Positions 1-9,844 are shown, numbered from the stretch's first letter. The stretch is DNA of 64,000 nt from Agrobacterium tumefaciens (GCF_013318015.2 NZ_CP115841.1:2614501-2678500); one strand, 5' to 3'. The notes: generated by a model from the letters alone, not told the origin. Numbers and translations: made by a program.

Positions 1-1
1 A

Positions 2-163
2 AACCTGCGACGCGCCATGATCCTGTCACGTGGCGATCCGACGACCTTCGTCACCCGACCGATCAGCGCTACCCTGCTGTTTATTGCTCTGGCCGTGCTG
101 ATCATCGTCTTCCTGCCCAGCGTGAAGAAAAAGCGCGAAGAGGTTTTCGTAGAAGAAGACTGA
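2..163 (+). CDS. Tripartite tricarboxylate transporter large permease (TctA family), 3' end only
   Basis: This is the C-terminal 53 residues of a gene that begins before the window. The visible part runs from NLRRAMILSRGDPTTF to a lysine- and glutamate-rich tail (KKKREEVFVEED) and contains one hydrophobic membrane segment. The LRRA-x5-GDP-x-TF-x3-PIS pattern is what I associate with the last helix of TctA-family permeases, which import tricarboxylates with a periplasmic binding protein (TctC) and a small membrane subunit (TctB). Those partners would lie upstream. Family assignment rests on this short tail, so it is likely but not certain. Confidence 0.7.
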   Translation, partial: NLRRAMILSRGDPTTFVTRPISATLLFIALAVLIIVFLPSVKKKREEVFVEED

Positions 164-316
164 GCAGGTCTCGAAATATTCGGAACGCCGGTGATGGAAA
201 TCTCGCCGGCGTTTCTGCGTTGATGGGATCGCTGTGAGGAATCCGGTTCACCGAAGCGGCATATGGTTGACTTGAAGCTTTTTAGGGCCAAGGAAGGGCG
301 GGAAAGAGAGGTCGAT

Positions 317-529
317 ATGACGTCGGAAACCGAAAAACGGATCATTGCGCTTGAGGAAACGATCGCGCATCAGGCCAAGACTATAGAGGAACTGTCCGAC
401 CAGCTGACGGAACAGTGGAAGGTGGTGGAACAGACCCGCGCCAAGCTCGACCGGTTGACGGAAAGGTTCCTGAGCCTCGAGGAGCAGTCGCTGGACGCAC
501 CCGCAATCACCCGGCCGCCGCATTATTGA
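317..529 (+). CDS. slyX: SlyX-family small coiled-coil protein
   Basis: This 70-residue acidic protein has the heptad-rich SlyX pattern: an N-terminal helix (ETEKRIIALEETIAHQ) predicted as coiled coil, then a linker, and the family's characteristic proline-plus-tyrosine ending (RPPHY). The function of SlyX is unknown. I chose the ATG at 317 because an AGAGAGG ribosome-binding site precedes it; an ATG-less upstream extension to 263 adds 18 residues unlike the family. It ends 14 bases before the DUF924 gene and is probably co-transcribed with it. Confidence 0.85.
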   Translation: MTSETEKRIIALEETIAHQAKTIEELSDQLTEQWKVVEQTRAKLDRLTERFLSLEEQSLDAPAITRPPHY

Positions 530-543
530 TTGAGGGAGACCCG

Positions 544-1095
544 ATGAGGAGCGATACAGCCGCACTTGCCGCCGAAATTGTGGATTTCTGGAAGAAGGCA
601 GGACCGGACAAGTGGTTCGACAAGGACGCCGCCTTCGACGATCACTTTCATGACCGTTTCCGCGATGCCCATTTTGCTGCTGCAAGGCGCGAATTGGATG
701 GCTGGCTGGACGGTGCGGAAAGCAGCCTCGCGCTGATGCTTCTGCTGGATCAGTTCCCGCGTAACTGCTTTCGCGAGACAGCGCATATGTATGCGACCGA
801 TCCGCTGGCACGCATGTTCGCCAGCGAGGCCATCCGTCGCGGCCACGATCAGGCGGTGACCGAGGATTTGCGGGTCTTTTTCTATCTGCCCTTTTCCCAT
901 TCGGAAAGCATCGAGGATCAGGAGCGTGCCTGCACGCTCAACCGGCCGCTTGGCGGGCTTTATCTCCACCATGCCGAAGAGCATCACGATATCGTCGCGC
1001 GTTTTGGCCGCTTTCCGCATCGCAACGACATATTGCTGCGGGAAACGACGCCGGAGGAACGGCAATATCTTGATGCGGGCGGTTTTACTGGCTGA
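544..1095 (+). CDS. DUF924 family protein
   Basis: The 183-residue protein matches the DUF924 (YpfB/TPR-like alpha-solenoid) family. It has IVDFWKKAGPDKWFDKD near the start, the LMLLLDQFPRNCFR motif near residues 63-76, and the FFYLPFSHSE-SIEDQERA segment in the middle. No catalytic function is established for this family. The start is an ATG preceded by GAGGGAGA at a normal distance. It follows slyX closely and is terminated by the hairpin at about 1109-1143, which also faces dnaJ. Confidence 0.88.
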   Translation: MRSDTAALAAEIVDFWKKAGPDKWFDKDAAFDDHFHDRFRDAHFAAARRELDGWLDGAESSLALMLLLDQFPRNCFRETAHMYATDPLARMFASEAIRRGHDQAVTEDLRVFFYLPFSHSESIEDQERACTLNRPLGGLYLHHAEEHHDIVARFGRFPHRNDILLRETTPEERQYLDAGGFTG

Positions 1096-1108
1096 TTTCA
1101 ACGAAAAA

Positions 1109-1143
1109 CGCCGCCAGTCCCGAAAGACGGCGGCGCTTTTTTT
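1109..1143. terminator. Rho-independent terminator between DUF924 and dnaJ
   Basis: A 7-bp GC stem (CGCCGCC, 1109-1115, with GGCGGCG, 1129-1135) is followed by eight T residues on the plus strand. An A-rich stretch lies on the left side (1102-1108), so the hairpin could end both the plus-strand DUF924 transcript and the minus-strand dnaKJ transcript. Confidence 0.85.
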
Positions 1144-1162
1144 GGTGGGTAACGGCCGCAGA

Positions 1163-2296
1163 TCAGCCGTCGAAGAATTCCTTCATCCGGGCAAAGAAGC
1201 CGGTCGATTCCGGATTATTCTCCTGGGACGAGAGTTGCTCGAACTCCTGCAACAGCTCGCGCTGGCGCTTGCTGAGCTTCTGCGGTGTCTCGATCTGGAT
1301 CTGGATGTAGAGATCGCCAGTCTGCGCCGAACGCAGCACCGGCATGCCCTTGCCCTTCAGGCGGAACTGCTTGCCTGGCTGGGTGCCTTCCGGAACCGTC
1401 ACGCGAGACTTCGTGCCGTCGAGCGTCGTCACATCGAAGGTGCCGCCAAGAGCGGCCGTCGTCATGGAGATCGGCACGGTGCAATAGAGATCGGCACCGT
1501 CGCGCTGGAAGAACTCATGCGGACGCACGGACAGGAAGATGTAGAGATCGCCCGCCGGGCCTCCACGCATGCCGGCTTCGCCTTCGCCCTGCAGGCGAAT
1601 GCGGGTGCCATCCTCGATACCCGAGGGAATGTTGACCGAAAGCGAACGCTCTTCCGTCACGCGGCCCTGGCCGTGGCACTTGCTGCACGGATCGGAAATC
1701 GTCTGTCCACGCCCGTGGCAGGTGGGGCAGGTGCGTTCTACCGAGAAGAAGCCCTGGGCTGCGCGCACGCGGCCGGAACCCTGACAGGTGCCGCAGGTTT
1801 TGGGTTGCGTGCCGGGTTTTGCGCCGGAACCGGAACAGACATCGCAGGTTATCGAGGTTGGAACCCTGATCTGCGCCGTCTTGCCGGCAAAGGCTTCTTC
1901 CAGCGTGATTTCCATGTTGTAGCGAAGGTCGGCGCCGCGCTCGCGACCGCCGGAAGAGCGGCGTGCGCGTCCGCCGCCCATCATCTCGCCGAAGATGTCT
2001 TCGAAGATATCCGAGAAGCCGCCATTGGCGAAACCGCCGCCGCCCATACCACCGCCGCCCATGCCGCCATTTTCAAAGGCGGCGTGGCCAAAACGGTCAT
2101 AGGCCGCGCGTTTTTGCGGGTCCTTCAGCGTTTCATAGGCTTCGTTGATTTCCTTGAACTTCCGTTCGGAATCAGCATCATCCGGGTTCTTGTCCGGATG
2201 GTATTTCATCGCGAGTTTGCGGAAGGCGCTTTTCAGCTCTTTTTCGTCCGCGGTCTTGCTGACGCCGAGTGTTTCGTAAAAGTCTGCTTTCGCCAT
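1163..2296 (-). CDS. dnaJ: Chaperone protein DnaJ (Hsp40)
   Basis: DnaJ stimulates the DnaK ATPase and delivers unfolded clients. The 377-residue protein has all type I domains in order. The J domain (about 1-70) carries the HPD motif in YHPDKNP. A Gly/Phe-rich linker follows ([15 protein letters not shown]). The zinc centre has four CxxCxGxG repeats ([32 protein letters not shown]). The C-terminal substrate domain runs to about residue 350. It lies 90 bases downstream of dnaK on the same strand, so the two probably share the heat-shock promoter upstream of dnaK. Confidence 0.98.
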   Translation of the reverse strand: MAKADFYETLGVSKTADEKELKSAFRKLAMKYHPDKNPDDADSERKFKEINEAYETLKDPQKRAAYDRFGHAAFENGGMGGGGMGGGGFANGGFSDIFEDIFGEMMGGGRARRSSGGRERGADLRYNMEITLEEAFAGKTAQIRVPTSITCDVCSGSGAKPGTQPKTCGTCQGSGRVRAAQGFFSVERTCPTCHGRGQTISDPCSKCHGQGRVTEERSLSVNIPSGIEDGTRIRLQGEGEAGMRGGPAGDLYIFLSVRPHEFFQRDGADLYCTVPISMTTAALGGTFDVTTLDGTKSRVTVPEGTQPGKQFRLKGKGMPVLRSAQTGDLYIQIQIETPQKLSKRQRELLQEFEQLSSQENNPESTGFFARMKEFFDG

Positions 2297-2386
2297 TAAG
2301 ATAACAAGCCTCGCAAATGGATTTCCGGCTGCACTTCGGCAGCCGGATGTCTTGCATGTATCGACAGGAGACGGGAAGCCACGCTA

Positions 2387-4288
2387 TTACGCGGACTTCT
2401 TGTCGTCCTTGATTTCCTCATAGTCGGCGTCGACGACGTCGTCCTTGCCGCCTTCTCCGTTAGCGCCGGCTTCAGCCTGCTGTGCTTCGTAGATGGCCTG
2501 ACCGAGCTTCATGGAAACTTCCATGAGGGTCTGGGTCTTTGCCTGAATGTCGTCGGCATCCGGTTCGGAAGCCTCAACGGCCGTCTTCAGGCTGGCAATG
2601 GCGTCTTCGATAGCCTTGCGGTCGGTTTCGGAAACCTTATCGCCATATTCCTTAACCGATTTCTCGGTGGAGTGAACGAGGCTTTCGGCTTGGTTCTTGG
2701 CTTCGACACCCGCACGACGCTTCTTGTCGGCTTCGGCATTGGCTTCAGCGTCCTTGACCATCTTCTCGATGTCGGCGTCGGAAAGACCACCGGAAGCCTG
2801 GATACGGATCTGCTGTTCCTTGCCGGTGCCCTTGTCTTTCGCCGAAACCTGCACGATGCCGTTGGCGTCAATATCGAAGGTAACTTCGATCTGCGGAACG
2901 CCGCGGGGTGCCGGCGGCAGGCCGACGAGGTCGAACTGGCCGAGCAGCTTGTTATCCTGTGCCATTTCGCGCTCGCCCTGCGAGACGCGGATCGTCACGG
3001 CCGACTGGCTGTCTTCGGCGGTCGAGAAGGTCTGGCTCTTCTTCGTCGGGATCGTCGTGTTGCGATCGATCAGACGGGTGAAGACGCCACCCAGCGTTTC
3101 GATGCCGAGCGACAGTGGGGTCACGTCGAGAAGCAGAACGTCCTTGACGTCGCCCTGCAGAACGCCGGCCTGAATGGCGGCACCCATGGCAACCACTTCA
3201 TCAGGATTCACGCCCTTGTGCGGCTCCTTGCCGAACAGCTGCTTGACGACTTCCTGTACCTTCGGCATGCGGCTCATGCCACCAACGAGAACGACTTCAT
3301 CGATCTCGGCAGCGGTAACGCCGGCATCCTTGAGGGCAGCCTTGCAAGGGGCGACGGTGCGCTGCACCAGATCGTCCACCAGGCTTTCGAACTTGGCGCG
3401 GGTCAGCTTCAGCGTCAGGTGCTTCGGACCGGAAGCATCAGCCGTGATGAACGGCAGGTTGATTTCGGTCTGCTGCGAGGACGAAAGTTCGATCTTGGCC
3501 TTTTCGGCAGCTTCCTTGAGGCGCTGCAGAGCGAGCTTGTCGTTCTTCAGGTCGATGCCCTGATCCTTCTTGAACTCGCCGGCCAGATATTCGACCAGAC
3601 GCATGTCGAAGTCTTCACCGCCGAGGAAGGTATCGCCGTTGGTGGACTTCACTTCGAAAACGCCGTCGCCGATTTCCAGAACGGAAATATCGAAGGTGCC
3701 GCCGCCAAGGTCGTAAACGGCGATGGTCTTGCCGTCTTTCTTGTCGAGGCCATAAGCGAGGGCTGCTGCGGTCGGCTCGTTGATGATGCGCAGGACGTCC
3801 AGACCGGCGATGCGGCCGGCATCCTTGGTTGCCTGGCGCTGGGCGTCGTTAAAGTATGCCGGAACGGTGATGACGGCCTTCTCGACCTTTTCGCCGAGAT
3901 AGGATTCAGCCGTTTCCTTCATCTTCTGAAGGATCATCGCGGAAATCTGCGAAGGGGAATAGTTCTTGTCCTGAGCCTTCACCCATGCGTCGCCATTGTC
4001 GCCCTTGACGATTTCAAAGGGAACGAGAGCCTTGTCCTTTTCGACGGTCGGGTCTTCATAACGGCGACCGATGAGGCGCTTGACCGCAAACAGGGTGTTG
4101 GTCGGGTTGGTGACCGCCTGGCGCTTGGCCGGCTGGCCGACAAGGCGTTCGCCATCGTCGGAAAATGCCACCATGGATGGCGTAGTGCGCGCGCCTTCCG
4201 CGTTTTCAATAACTTTCGTGTCCTTGCCGTCCATCACTGCAACGCAGGAATTGGTTGTGCCAAGGTCGATACCGATTACTTTTGCCAT
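2387..4288 (-). CDS. dnaK: Chaperone protein DnaK (Hsp70)
   Basis: This 633-residue ATP-dependent chaperone begins [15 protein letters not shown], the Hsp70 phosphate-1 signature. It contains the [16 protein letters not shown] phosphate-2 motif and the [11 protein letters not shown] adenosine motif. A substrate-binding domain and lid follow, ending with the acidic tail [14 protein letters not shown]. The ATG at 4288 is fixed by homology and by AAGGAG about 10 bases upstream; an open frame continues to 4603 but is not coding. Co-chaperone dnaJ follows. Confidence 0.98.
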   Translation of the reverse strand: MAKVIGIDLGTTNSCVAVMDGKDTKVIENAEGARTTPSMVAFSDDGERLVGQPAKRQAVTNPTNTLFAVKRLIGRRYEDPTVEKDKALVPFEIVKGDNGDAWVKAQDKNYSPSQISAMILQKMKETAESYLGEKVEKAVITVPAYFNDAQRQATKDAGRIAGLDVLRIINEPTAAALAYGLDKKDGKTIAVYDLGGGTFDISVLEIGDGVFEVKSTNGDTFLGGEDFDMRLVEYLAGEFKKDQGIDLKNDKLALQRLKEAAEKAKIELSSSQQTEINLPFITADASGPKHLTLKLTRAKFESLVDDLVQRTVAPCKAALKDAGVTAAEIDEVVLVGGMSRMPKVQEVVKQLFGKEPHKGVNPDEVVAMGAAIQAGVLQGDVKDVLLLDVTPLSLGIETLGGVFTRLIDRNTTIPTKKSQTFSTAEDSQSAVTIRVSQGEREMAQDNKLLGQFDLVGLPPAPRGVPQIEVTFDIDANGIVQVSAKDKGTGKEQQIRIQASGGLSDADIEKMVKDAEANAEADKKRRAGVEAKNQAESLVHSTEKSVKEYGDKVSETDRKAIEDAIASLKTAVEASEPDADDIQAKTQTLMEVSMKLGQAIYEAQQAEAGANGEGGKDDVVDADYEEIKDDKKSA

Positions 4289-4387
4289 GCTCTTCTCTCC
4301 TTGAAGCGAGCTGTCGGAACCCCGTGAGGCATTCCATGGACAACTCCTTGACTTGGATTTGCAGTATTCGCTGCTGTTATGCGGCGT

Positions 4388-4416
4388 ATATAAGGAGCGA
4401 TTTTTCCTGCTGCAAG
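4388..4416 (-). promoter_or_regulatory. Heat-shock (RpoH-type) promoter of dnaK
   Basis: Read on the minus strand, CTTG (4416-4413) is followed after 18 bases by CTTATAT (4394-4388). This matches exactly the alphaproteobacterial sigma-32 consensus CTTG-N17/18-CYTATNT. It lies 100-128 bases upstream of the dnaK start, giving an untranslated leader of roughly 90 bases. No CIRCE operator (TTAGCACTC inverted repeat) is visible here. Confidence 0.8.
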
Positions 4417-4575
4417 GCGCAAGAGAGGGTGAAGCGCTGCAAAAAAGCGGATGAAACCCCTGTCTGTGCAGAAGCATAGCCATCAAGGCATGCAGAAGGA
4501 CAAAAACGTGACTTTGACTGCCACGGTCATGGCGATGCGGAGGCGCGTTTATAAAGTCATTGAGGTGAGGTGAAA

Positions 4576-4665
4576 TGGCGGACAGGGTGGGATTCGAACC
4601 CACGGTACGCTTTCACGCACACACGCGTTCCAGGCGTGCGCCTTAAACCACTCGGCCACCTGTCC
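4576..4665 (-). tRNA. tRNA-Ser (anticodon GGA)
   Basis: The minus strand folds as a class II tRNA. The acceptor stem pairs GGACAGG with CCTGTCC, the discriminator base is G, and the CCA end is encoded (4576-4578). The anticodon loop reads CTGGAAC with anticodon GGA. There is a long variable arm, as expected for serine, and the T loop is GGTTCGAATCC. Total length is 90 bases including CCA. Confidence 0.96.
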
Positions 4666-4885
4666 TTTTTTCAAATCTGCATGTTTTGAGGAATGCAAAT
4701 CACTGGAACGGCGCGATATATACCGATGAATTCGCTGGGATCAACACGAATCTGACAGTTTTTTGAATTGTCGGCAATTTCCTGCCTTCCGATGCGATTG
4801 CAAACCGGTTTTCCCGCCTTTATCGATGCAATATATCTTTCAAAACATGGCTGTCGAAACGACGGGCCGCAACCGAGGTATCCTG

Positions 4886-5203
4886 ATGAAAGCTTTTTTG
4901 CGGTTTTTGAGCTTTCTTCTTCTCATTGCAGCTGTTTTTCTTGGCGTACTCGATTCGATCCGCTCGGTTTCCACATCCTCGGTCAATATCACCGGCATCC
5001 TGTCCGTCTGGAACTATCTTCTTCCTGCCTCGCGCACCATGGTGGAAACGGCCTTGGCTCACTATATTCACCCTGAAGCGTGGCGCTTCATTGAAAATGC
5101 CCTGTCGGGACTGCCGGCATTTGCTTTTTTCCTCGCGCTATCCCTGCTTTGCTGGATGGCCGGTTACAGGAAGCGCAAAGTGATGAGGCGTTCGTCAGTC
5201 TGA
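4886..5203 (+). CDS. Small hypothetical membrane protein
   Basis: I do not recognise this 105-residue protein. It has an N-terminal hydrophobic helix (about 5-25, FLRFLSFLLLIAAVFLGVL) and a second one near residues 75-95 (FAFFLALSLLCWMAGY). Between them is a short region containing VNITGILSVWNYLLP, and the end is basic (RKRKVMRRSSV). This suggests an inner-membrane protein with both ends in the cytoplasm. The ATG at 4886 is chosen because the hydrophobic helix starts there and the upstream frame to 4763 is unlike a protein. It sits alone between tRNA-Ser and msrA. Confidence 0.7.
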   Translation: MKAFLRFLSFLLLIAAVFLGVLDSIRSVSTSSVNITGILSVWNYLLPASRTMVETALAHYIHPEAWRFIENALSGLPAFAFFLALSLLCWMAGYRKRKVMRRSSV

Positions 5204-5280
5204 ATTTATCAACTGACAGCGCGCGCGCCCCGCAGATGTGAACCCTGAGAAGCGGCATAATCGGCCGCACGGAGGACCGA

Positions 5281-5931
5281 ATGTTCCTGTTCGATACGCT
5301 TTCAAAAAAGACGACGATGCCGACCGAAGAGACGGCTTTGCCCGGCCGTGAAGAGGCGCTTGCCGTGCCCGAGACCCATTTCGTCAATGGTCGGCCCTTG
5401 AAGGGGCCTTATCCCGATGGTTTGGAAATCATCTATCTGGGTATGGGTTGCTTCTGGGGTGCGGAGCGCCTGTTCTGGCAGACGCCGGGTGTGTGGGTGA
5501 CGGCGGTGGGTTACGCCGGCGGTTTTACCCGCAATCCCACCTATCAGGAGACGACGACGGGCCAGACGGGCCACGCCGAAGTGGTCAAGGTCGTCTACGA
5601 TCCGACCGTCATCTCGCTGTCAGGGCTGCTCAAGATATTCTTCGAGGAGCATGATCCGACGCAAGGGATGCGGCAGGGAAACGATGTCGGCACGACCTAT
5701 CGTTCCGCCATCTATGCCAATACCGAAGGCCAGTTGCAGCAGGCGCAGAAGGCGCGCGACACTTTTCAGCAGGCTTTGGACGAGGCGGGGCATGGCCGCG
5801 CCATCACCACCGAAATTGGACCGCTTGAAACATTTTATTACGCGGAAGACTATCACCAGCAATATCTTGCCAAGAATCCGGGCGGCTACTGCGGCCTCAG
5901 GGGAACCGGCGTAAGCTGCAATATCGACTAG
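5281..5931 (+). CDS. msrA: Peptide methionine sulfoxide reductase MsrA
   Basis: MsrA reduces methionine-S-sulfoxide in proteins, using thioredoxin. The 216-residue protein has the active-site motif GCFWGAE with the nucleophile at Cys57. The family segments GYAGG-x7-YQE and HAEVV-x2-V-YDP follow. Candidate resolving cysteines are Cys204 and Cys213 in the tail ([11 protein letters not shown]). The first 50 residues are an extension typical of longer proteobacterial MsrA proteins. The start ATG is preceded by GGAGGACCG, a good ribosome-binding site. Confidence 0.96.
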   Translation: MFLFDTLSKKTTMPTEETALPGREEALAVPETHFVNGRPLKGPYPDGLEIIYLGMGCFWGAERLFWQTPGVWVTAVGYAGGFTRNPTYQETTTGQTGHAEVVKVVYDPTVISLSGLLKIFFEEHDPTQGMRQGNDVGTTYRSAIYANTEGQLQQAQKARDTFQQALDEAGHGRAITTEIGPLETFYYAEDYHQQYLAKNPGGYCGLRGTGVSCNID

Positions 5932-6050
5932 ATTTTTTGCACGTTGCCCAGGTGGAAAGACCAAAAAAACGCCAGAATAAAGTTTTTCCACCGGGTCAAA
6001 AAAACCGGATGAATTTTTCATTGAGCCATGCAAGGATATGAGCCAAGCAC

Positions 6051-6111
6051 AGCCGGGATAACGGCTGGCGGTTCCGCAGACATTCCCGGTCAACGGGTTT
6101 GCGGGAGGACC
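6051..6111 (+). promoter_or_regulatory. Structured leader upstream of the nucleoside-binding protein gene
   Basis: The leader can form two adjacent hairpins. The first is AGCCG (6051-6055) with CGGCT (6062-6066) around a GGATAA loop. The second is a longer imperfect stem: CCGCA (6074-6078) with TGCGG (6100-6104), a nested CCCG (6085-6088) with CGGG (6094-6097), and GGT (6070-6072) with ACC (6109-6111). A Shine-Dalgarno-like GGGAGG (6103-6108) is caught inside the second stem, 37 bases before the ATG. No uridine run follows. I cannot assign it to a known riboswitch class; the pairing is visible, the regulatory role is inference. Confidence 0.4.
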
Positions 6112-6145
6112 CTTAAAATATCAATTGCAACAACAGGGCTGCACA

Positions 6146-7138
6146 ATGAAAAAATCCCTTCTGACGCTTTTTGCGCTCGCCGCCATGTCGGCTTCCGCGC
6201 TTGCTGCCGATATCAAGCCGGCATTGGTTTATGGTACGGGCGGCAAGTTCGACAAGTCGTTCAACGAAGCCGCCGCGGCTGGCGCTGAAAAGTTCAAGGC
6301 AGAAACGGGCATCGAGTTCCGCGATTTTGAACCGACCAGCGATACGCAGGGTGAGCAGGCTATCCGCAACTTCGCCAGCAAGGGCTTTAACCCGGTTGTT
6401 GCCGTGTCCTTCGCCTGGACGTCGGCCATGGAAAAGGTTGCAGCCGAATTCCCTGACACCAAGTTCGTCATCGTCGATTCCGTCGTCGAGCTGCCGAATG
6501 TCCGCTCGGTCGTCTACAAGGAGCACGAAGGCTCTTATCTCGTCGGTCTTCTGGCAGGCATGGCCTCCAAGACCGGTAAGGTCGGCTTCATCGGCGGCAT
6601 GGATATTCCGCTGATCCGTAAATTCGCCTGTGGTTATGCGCAGGGCGCCAAGGCTGCCAACGACAAGATCGAAGTCTTCCAGAACATGACCGGCACCACG
6701 GGTGCGGCCTGGAACGATCCGGTGCGCGGTGGCGAACTGACCAAGAACCAGATCGACCAGGGCGCTGACGTGATCTACGCGGCAGCCGGTGCGACCGGTA
6801 TCGGCGTGTTGCAGACCGCTGCCGACAACAAGAAATTCTCGATCGGCGTCGATTCCAACCAGAACCACCTGCACCCCGGCTCGGTTCTGACCTCGATGGT
6901 CAAGCGCGTCGATCTGGCCGTCTACAACGCCTACAAGGATGCCAAGGACGACAAGTTCACCCCCGGCATCGTTGCTCTCGGCGTCAAGGAAGACGGCGTT
7001 GCCTATGCTCTCGACGACAACAACAAGGCCCTGATCACGCCGGAAATGACCGCCGCCGTGGACAAGGCGAAGGCCGACATCATTGCCGGCACCATCAAGG
7101 TTCATGACTATATGGCGGACAATTCCTGCCCGAAATGA
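6146..7138 (+). CDS. BMP-family nucleoside ABC transporter substrate-binding protein
   Basis: The protein has 330 residues and a signal peptide (MKKSLLTLFALAAMSASALAA) without a lipobox, so it is a soluble periplasmic protein. The mature part has the BMP/PnrA pattern: ALVYGTGGKFDKSFNEAA, then AVSFAWTSAMEKVA, GFIGGMDIPLI, and ADVIYAAAGATGIGVLQTA. BMP proteins bind purine and other nucleosides. The following ATPase, two permeases and nucleoside catabolic genes support that role. The ATG at 6146 is chosen from the signal peptide; the ribosome-binding site near it is weak (ACAGGG). Confidence 0.93.
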   Translation: MKKSLLTLFALAAMSASALAADIKPALVYGTGGKFDKSFNEAAAAGAEKFKAETGIEFRDFEPTSDTQGEQAIRNFASKGFNPVVAVSFAWTSAMEKVAAEFPDTKFVIVDSVVELPNVRSVVYKEHEGSYLVGLLAGMASKTGKVGFIGGMDIPLIRKFACGYAQGAKAANDKIEVFQNMTGTTGAAWNDPVRGGELTKNQIDQGADVIYAAAGATGIGVLQTAADNKKFSIGVDSNQNHLHPGSVLTSMVKRVDLAVYNAYKDAKDDKFTPGIVALGVKEDGVAYALDDNNKALITPEMTAAVDKAKADIIAGTIKVHDYMADNSCPK

Positions 7139-7215
7139 TATGATATTTGTCTGGGGCGCATGGTGATTTTTCACCTTGCGCCCTTTTCATATCCAGCCTT
7201 CGGAGAGGTTTCGGT

Positions 7216-8727
7216 TTGAGTATGGACCCAGCAATCGAACTCGTGGGCATCGATAAAAAATTCGGTGCCGTTCACGCCAATAAGAATATCAACCTGACCG
7301 TTGCCAAGGGTACGATCCACGGCATCATCGGGGAAAACGGTGCCGGAAAATCGACCCTGATGTCGATCCTCTACGGTTTTTACCAGGCTGATGCCGGTGA
7401 AATCCGGGTAAACGGCGCGCCGGTATCGATCCGCGACAGCCAGGCTGCGATCAGTGCTGGCATCGGCATGGTCCATCAGCATTTCATGCTGGTGGAAAAT
7501 TTCACCGTGCTGGAAAACGTCATGCTGGGCGCGGAAGGCGGCGCATCGCTTGCCAAGGGCAGGGCGGCTGCGCGCAAGGAGTTGAAGCGCCTTGAAGACG
7601 ACTACGGGCTGGAAGTCGATCCGGATGCTGTGATCGAGGAACTGCCGGTCGGCCTGCAACAGCGCGTCGAAATCCTGAAAGCCATGTATCGTGGCGCCGA
7701 AATCCTGATCCTCGACGAGCCGACCGGCGTTCTCACGCCTGCGGAAGCCGATCATCTTTTCAAGATCCTCGGTGTCCTGCGTGAGCAGGGCAAAACCGTC
7801 ATCCTCATCACCCACAAGCTGCGCGAGATCATGGCGATCACGGATTCCGTCTCCGTCATGCGCCGCGGCGAAATGGTGGCGACCCGCAAAACCTCCGAAA
7901 CCAGCGTTGAGGAACTGGCCGAACTGATGGTCGGCCGTCGCGTGCTGCTGCGGGTGGAAAAAGGCGAGACGACGCCGGGCGAGGTTCTCCTTTCCATCCG
8001 TAATCTGACCGTCAAGGACAGCCGCGGCGTCACCATGGTTGACGATGTCTCGCTGGATGTCCGCGCCGGCGAAATCGTCGGCATCGCCGGTGTGGCCGGC
8101 AATGGCCAGTCCGAACTTCTCGAAGCGATCGCGGGCATCCGCAAGCCTTACTCGGGAGAGATATGGGTGGCCGGGCAGAAGGTTGACCGACCCGATCCGT
8201 CCATTCTGCGCGAACTCGGTCTCGCACATATTCCGGAAGACCGGCACCATATGGGGCTGGTGCTGAAATTCGAGGAATATGAAAATTCCATCCTCGGCTA
8301 TCACCATGACGAGCGATACGGCAAAGGCCCTTTCCTCAACCCCGAGGCCATCCGCAAGGATGCGGTCGAAAAGATCGAGAAATACGATATCCGCCCGCCG
8401 AGCCCGCAGCTGAAGACCGCCAATTTTTCCGGCGGCAACCAGCAGAAGATCGTCGTTGCCCGCGAAATCGAGCGTGACCCCAAGATGCTGATCATCGGCC
8501 AGCCGACCCGCGGTGTGGATATCGGCGCCATCGAATTCATCCATCGCCGCATCATCGAAATGCGCGATGCCGGCAAGGCGATCTTGCTGGTTTCGGTCGA
8601 ACTCGATGAAATCCGTTCCCTTTCGGACCGGATCATGGTCATGTTCGCCGGGCGTGTCGTTGGAGAAAAAACGGCGGAAGCCGAAGAACAGACGCTGGGC
8701 CTGATGATGGCCGGCATCGCCGCATGA
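7216..8727 (+). CDS. Nucleoside ABC transporter ATP-binding protein (double ABC domain)
   Basis: The 503-residue protein has two ABC cassettes, as in sugar and nucleoside importers. The first has Walker A GENGAGKST, signature-like LPVGLQQRVEI and Walker B ILILDEPTGVL. The second has a degenerate Walker A (GVAGNGQSELL), an intact signature (FSGGNQQKIVVAREIE) and LIIGQPTRGVD, in which the Walker B region reads GQP rather than DEP. Hydrolysis is therefore probably asymmetric. I favour the TTG at 7216, seven bases after GGAGAGG; the ATG at 7222 is the alternative. It energises the two permeases that follow. Confidence 0.93.
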   Translation: MSMDPAIELVGIDKKFGAVHANKNINLTVAKGTIHGIIGENGAGKSTLMSILYGFYQADAGEIRVNGAPVSIRDSQAAISAGIGMVHQHFMLVENFTVLENVMLGAEGGASLAKGRAAARKELKRLEDDYGLEVDPDAVIEELPVGLQQRVEILKAMYRGAEILILDEPTGVLTPAEADHLFKILGVLREQGKTVILITHKLREIMAITDSVSVMRRGEMVATRKTSETSVEELAELMVGRRVLLRVEKGETTPGEVLLSIRNLTVKDSRGVTMVDDVSLDVRAGEIVGIAGVAGNGQSELLEAIAGIRKPYSGEIWVAGQKVDRPDPSILRELGLAHIPEDRHHMGLVLKFEEYENSILGYHHDERYGKGPFLNPEAIRKDAVEKIEKYDIRPPSPQLKTANFSGGNQQKIVVAREIERDPKMLIIGQPTRGVDIGAIEFIHRRIIEMRDAGKAILLVSVELDEIRSLSDRIMVMFAGRVVGEKTAEAEEQTLGLMMAGIAA

Positions 8728-8734
8728 GGCATGA

Positions 8735-9838
8735 ATGAGCACCGCTTCCGTACCCCTGCCAAACTGGATCACCTACGGCCTCCTGCCGTTTTTAAATGTA
8801 GTTACCGCATTTCTGATTTCCGGCCTCGTCGTCTGGTCGATCGGTGAAAATCCGCTCGCGGCGCTTCGCCTGCTCATCGAAGGTGCGCTAGGTCGTGGCG
8901 ATGCCATCGGCTTCACGCTGTTTTATACGACGAGTTTCATCTTCACCGGCCTCTCTGTGGCGGTCGCCTTCCATGCCGGTCTGTTCAACATCGGTTCTGA
9001 AGGCCAGGCCTATATTGGCGGACTGGGCGCGGCGCTGGTGGCGCTGGCGCTCGACTGTTATGTGCCGTGGTATGTGACGATGCCCTTCGCCATCATCGGC
9101 GCTGCGGTTTTCGGCGCGGCCTGGGCGTTTATTCCGGCATGGCTGCAGGCAAAACGCGGTAGCCACGTCGTCATAACCACCATCATGTTCAACTTCATCG
9201 CTGCGGCGTTGATGGTCTATCTGCTGGTGAACGTGCTGATCGTGCCGGGCAAGATGGCGCCGGAAACGCGCACCTTTCTGCCAGGTGGGCAATTGCCGAA
9301 GCTCGACTGGCTGATGGCGCTGTTCGGCCTGAAGCTCGGGCCGGCGCCGTTCAACGTCTCCTTCATCATCGCACTGGTCATGTGTTTTCTCGTCTGGGTG
9401 CTGATCTGGCGCACCAAGCTCGGTTATGAGATGCGCACGCTCGGCGTCAGCCCCTCGGCCGCCGTCTATGCCGGCATTCCCTATGCGCGCACCGTCATCA
9501 TTGCCATGCTCATTTCCGGCGGTCTGGCAGGTATGATGGCGCTGAACCCGGTCATGGGCGCGTCCGCCCGTTTGCAGGTGGAATTTGTCGGCGGTGCGGG
9601 TTTCGTCGGCATCGCCGTGTCGCTGATGGGGCGAAGCCACCCGCTCGGCATCCTGTTTTCGGCGCTGCTGTTTGGCATTCTCTATCAGGGTGGTGCAGAC
9701 CTCTCTTTCGAGATGCCGAATATTACCCGTGAGATGATCGTCGTCATCCAGGGTCTGGTTATCCTGTTTGCCGGCGCGCTCGAATACATGTACCGGCCGG
9801 CGATCGTCCGCATCTACCAGCGCTTGGCAAAGGGGTGA
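8735..9838 (+). CDS. Nucleoside ABC transporter permease, first subunit
   Basis: The 367-residue integral membrane protein belongs to the BPD_transp_2 (branched-chain amino acid/sugar/nucleoside) permease family. It has about nine hydrophobic segments, and shows FHAGLFNIGSEGQAYIGGLGA near residue 80 and GGAGFVGIAVSLMGRSHPLG near residue 290. Those are conserved blocks of this family. It begins 7 bases after the ATPase stop and its stop lies 6 bases before the second permease. It should form a heterodimer with that protein. Confidence 0.93.
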   Translation: MSTASVPLPNWITYGLLPFLNVVTAFLISGLVVWSIGENPLAALRLLIEGALGRGDAIGFTLFYTTSFIFTGLSVAVAFHAGLFNIGSEGQAYIGGLGAALVALALDCYVPWYVTMPFAIIGAAVFGAAWAFIPAWLQAKRGSHVVITTIMFNFIAAALMVYLLVNVLIVPGKMAPETRTFLPGGQLPKLDWLMALFGLKLGPAPFNVSFIIALVMCFLVWVLIWRTKLGYEMRTLGVSPSAAVYAGIPYARTVIIAMLISGGLAGMMALNPVMGASARLQVEFVGGAGFVGIAVSLMGRSHPLGILFSALLFGILYQGGADLSFEMPNITREMIVVIQGLVILFAGALEYMYRPAIVRIYQRLAKG

Positions 9839-9844
9839 GCTGAT

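Noticed and set aside
2672..4327. Long plus-strand open frame (551 codons) opposite dnaK
   Set aside because: It is the complement of dnaK, with composition expected for an antisense shadow of a GC-rich conserved gene and no ribosome-binding site or family match.
4289..4575. CIRCE operator for dnaK
   Set aside because: No TTAGCACTC-N9-GAGTGCTAA pattern is visible; the RpoH-type promoter explains heat-shock control.
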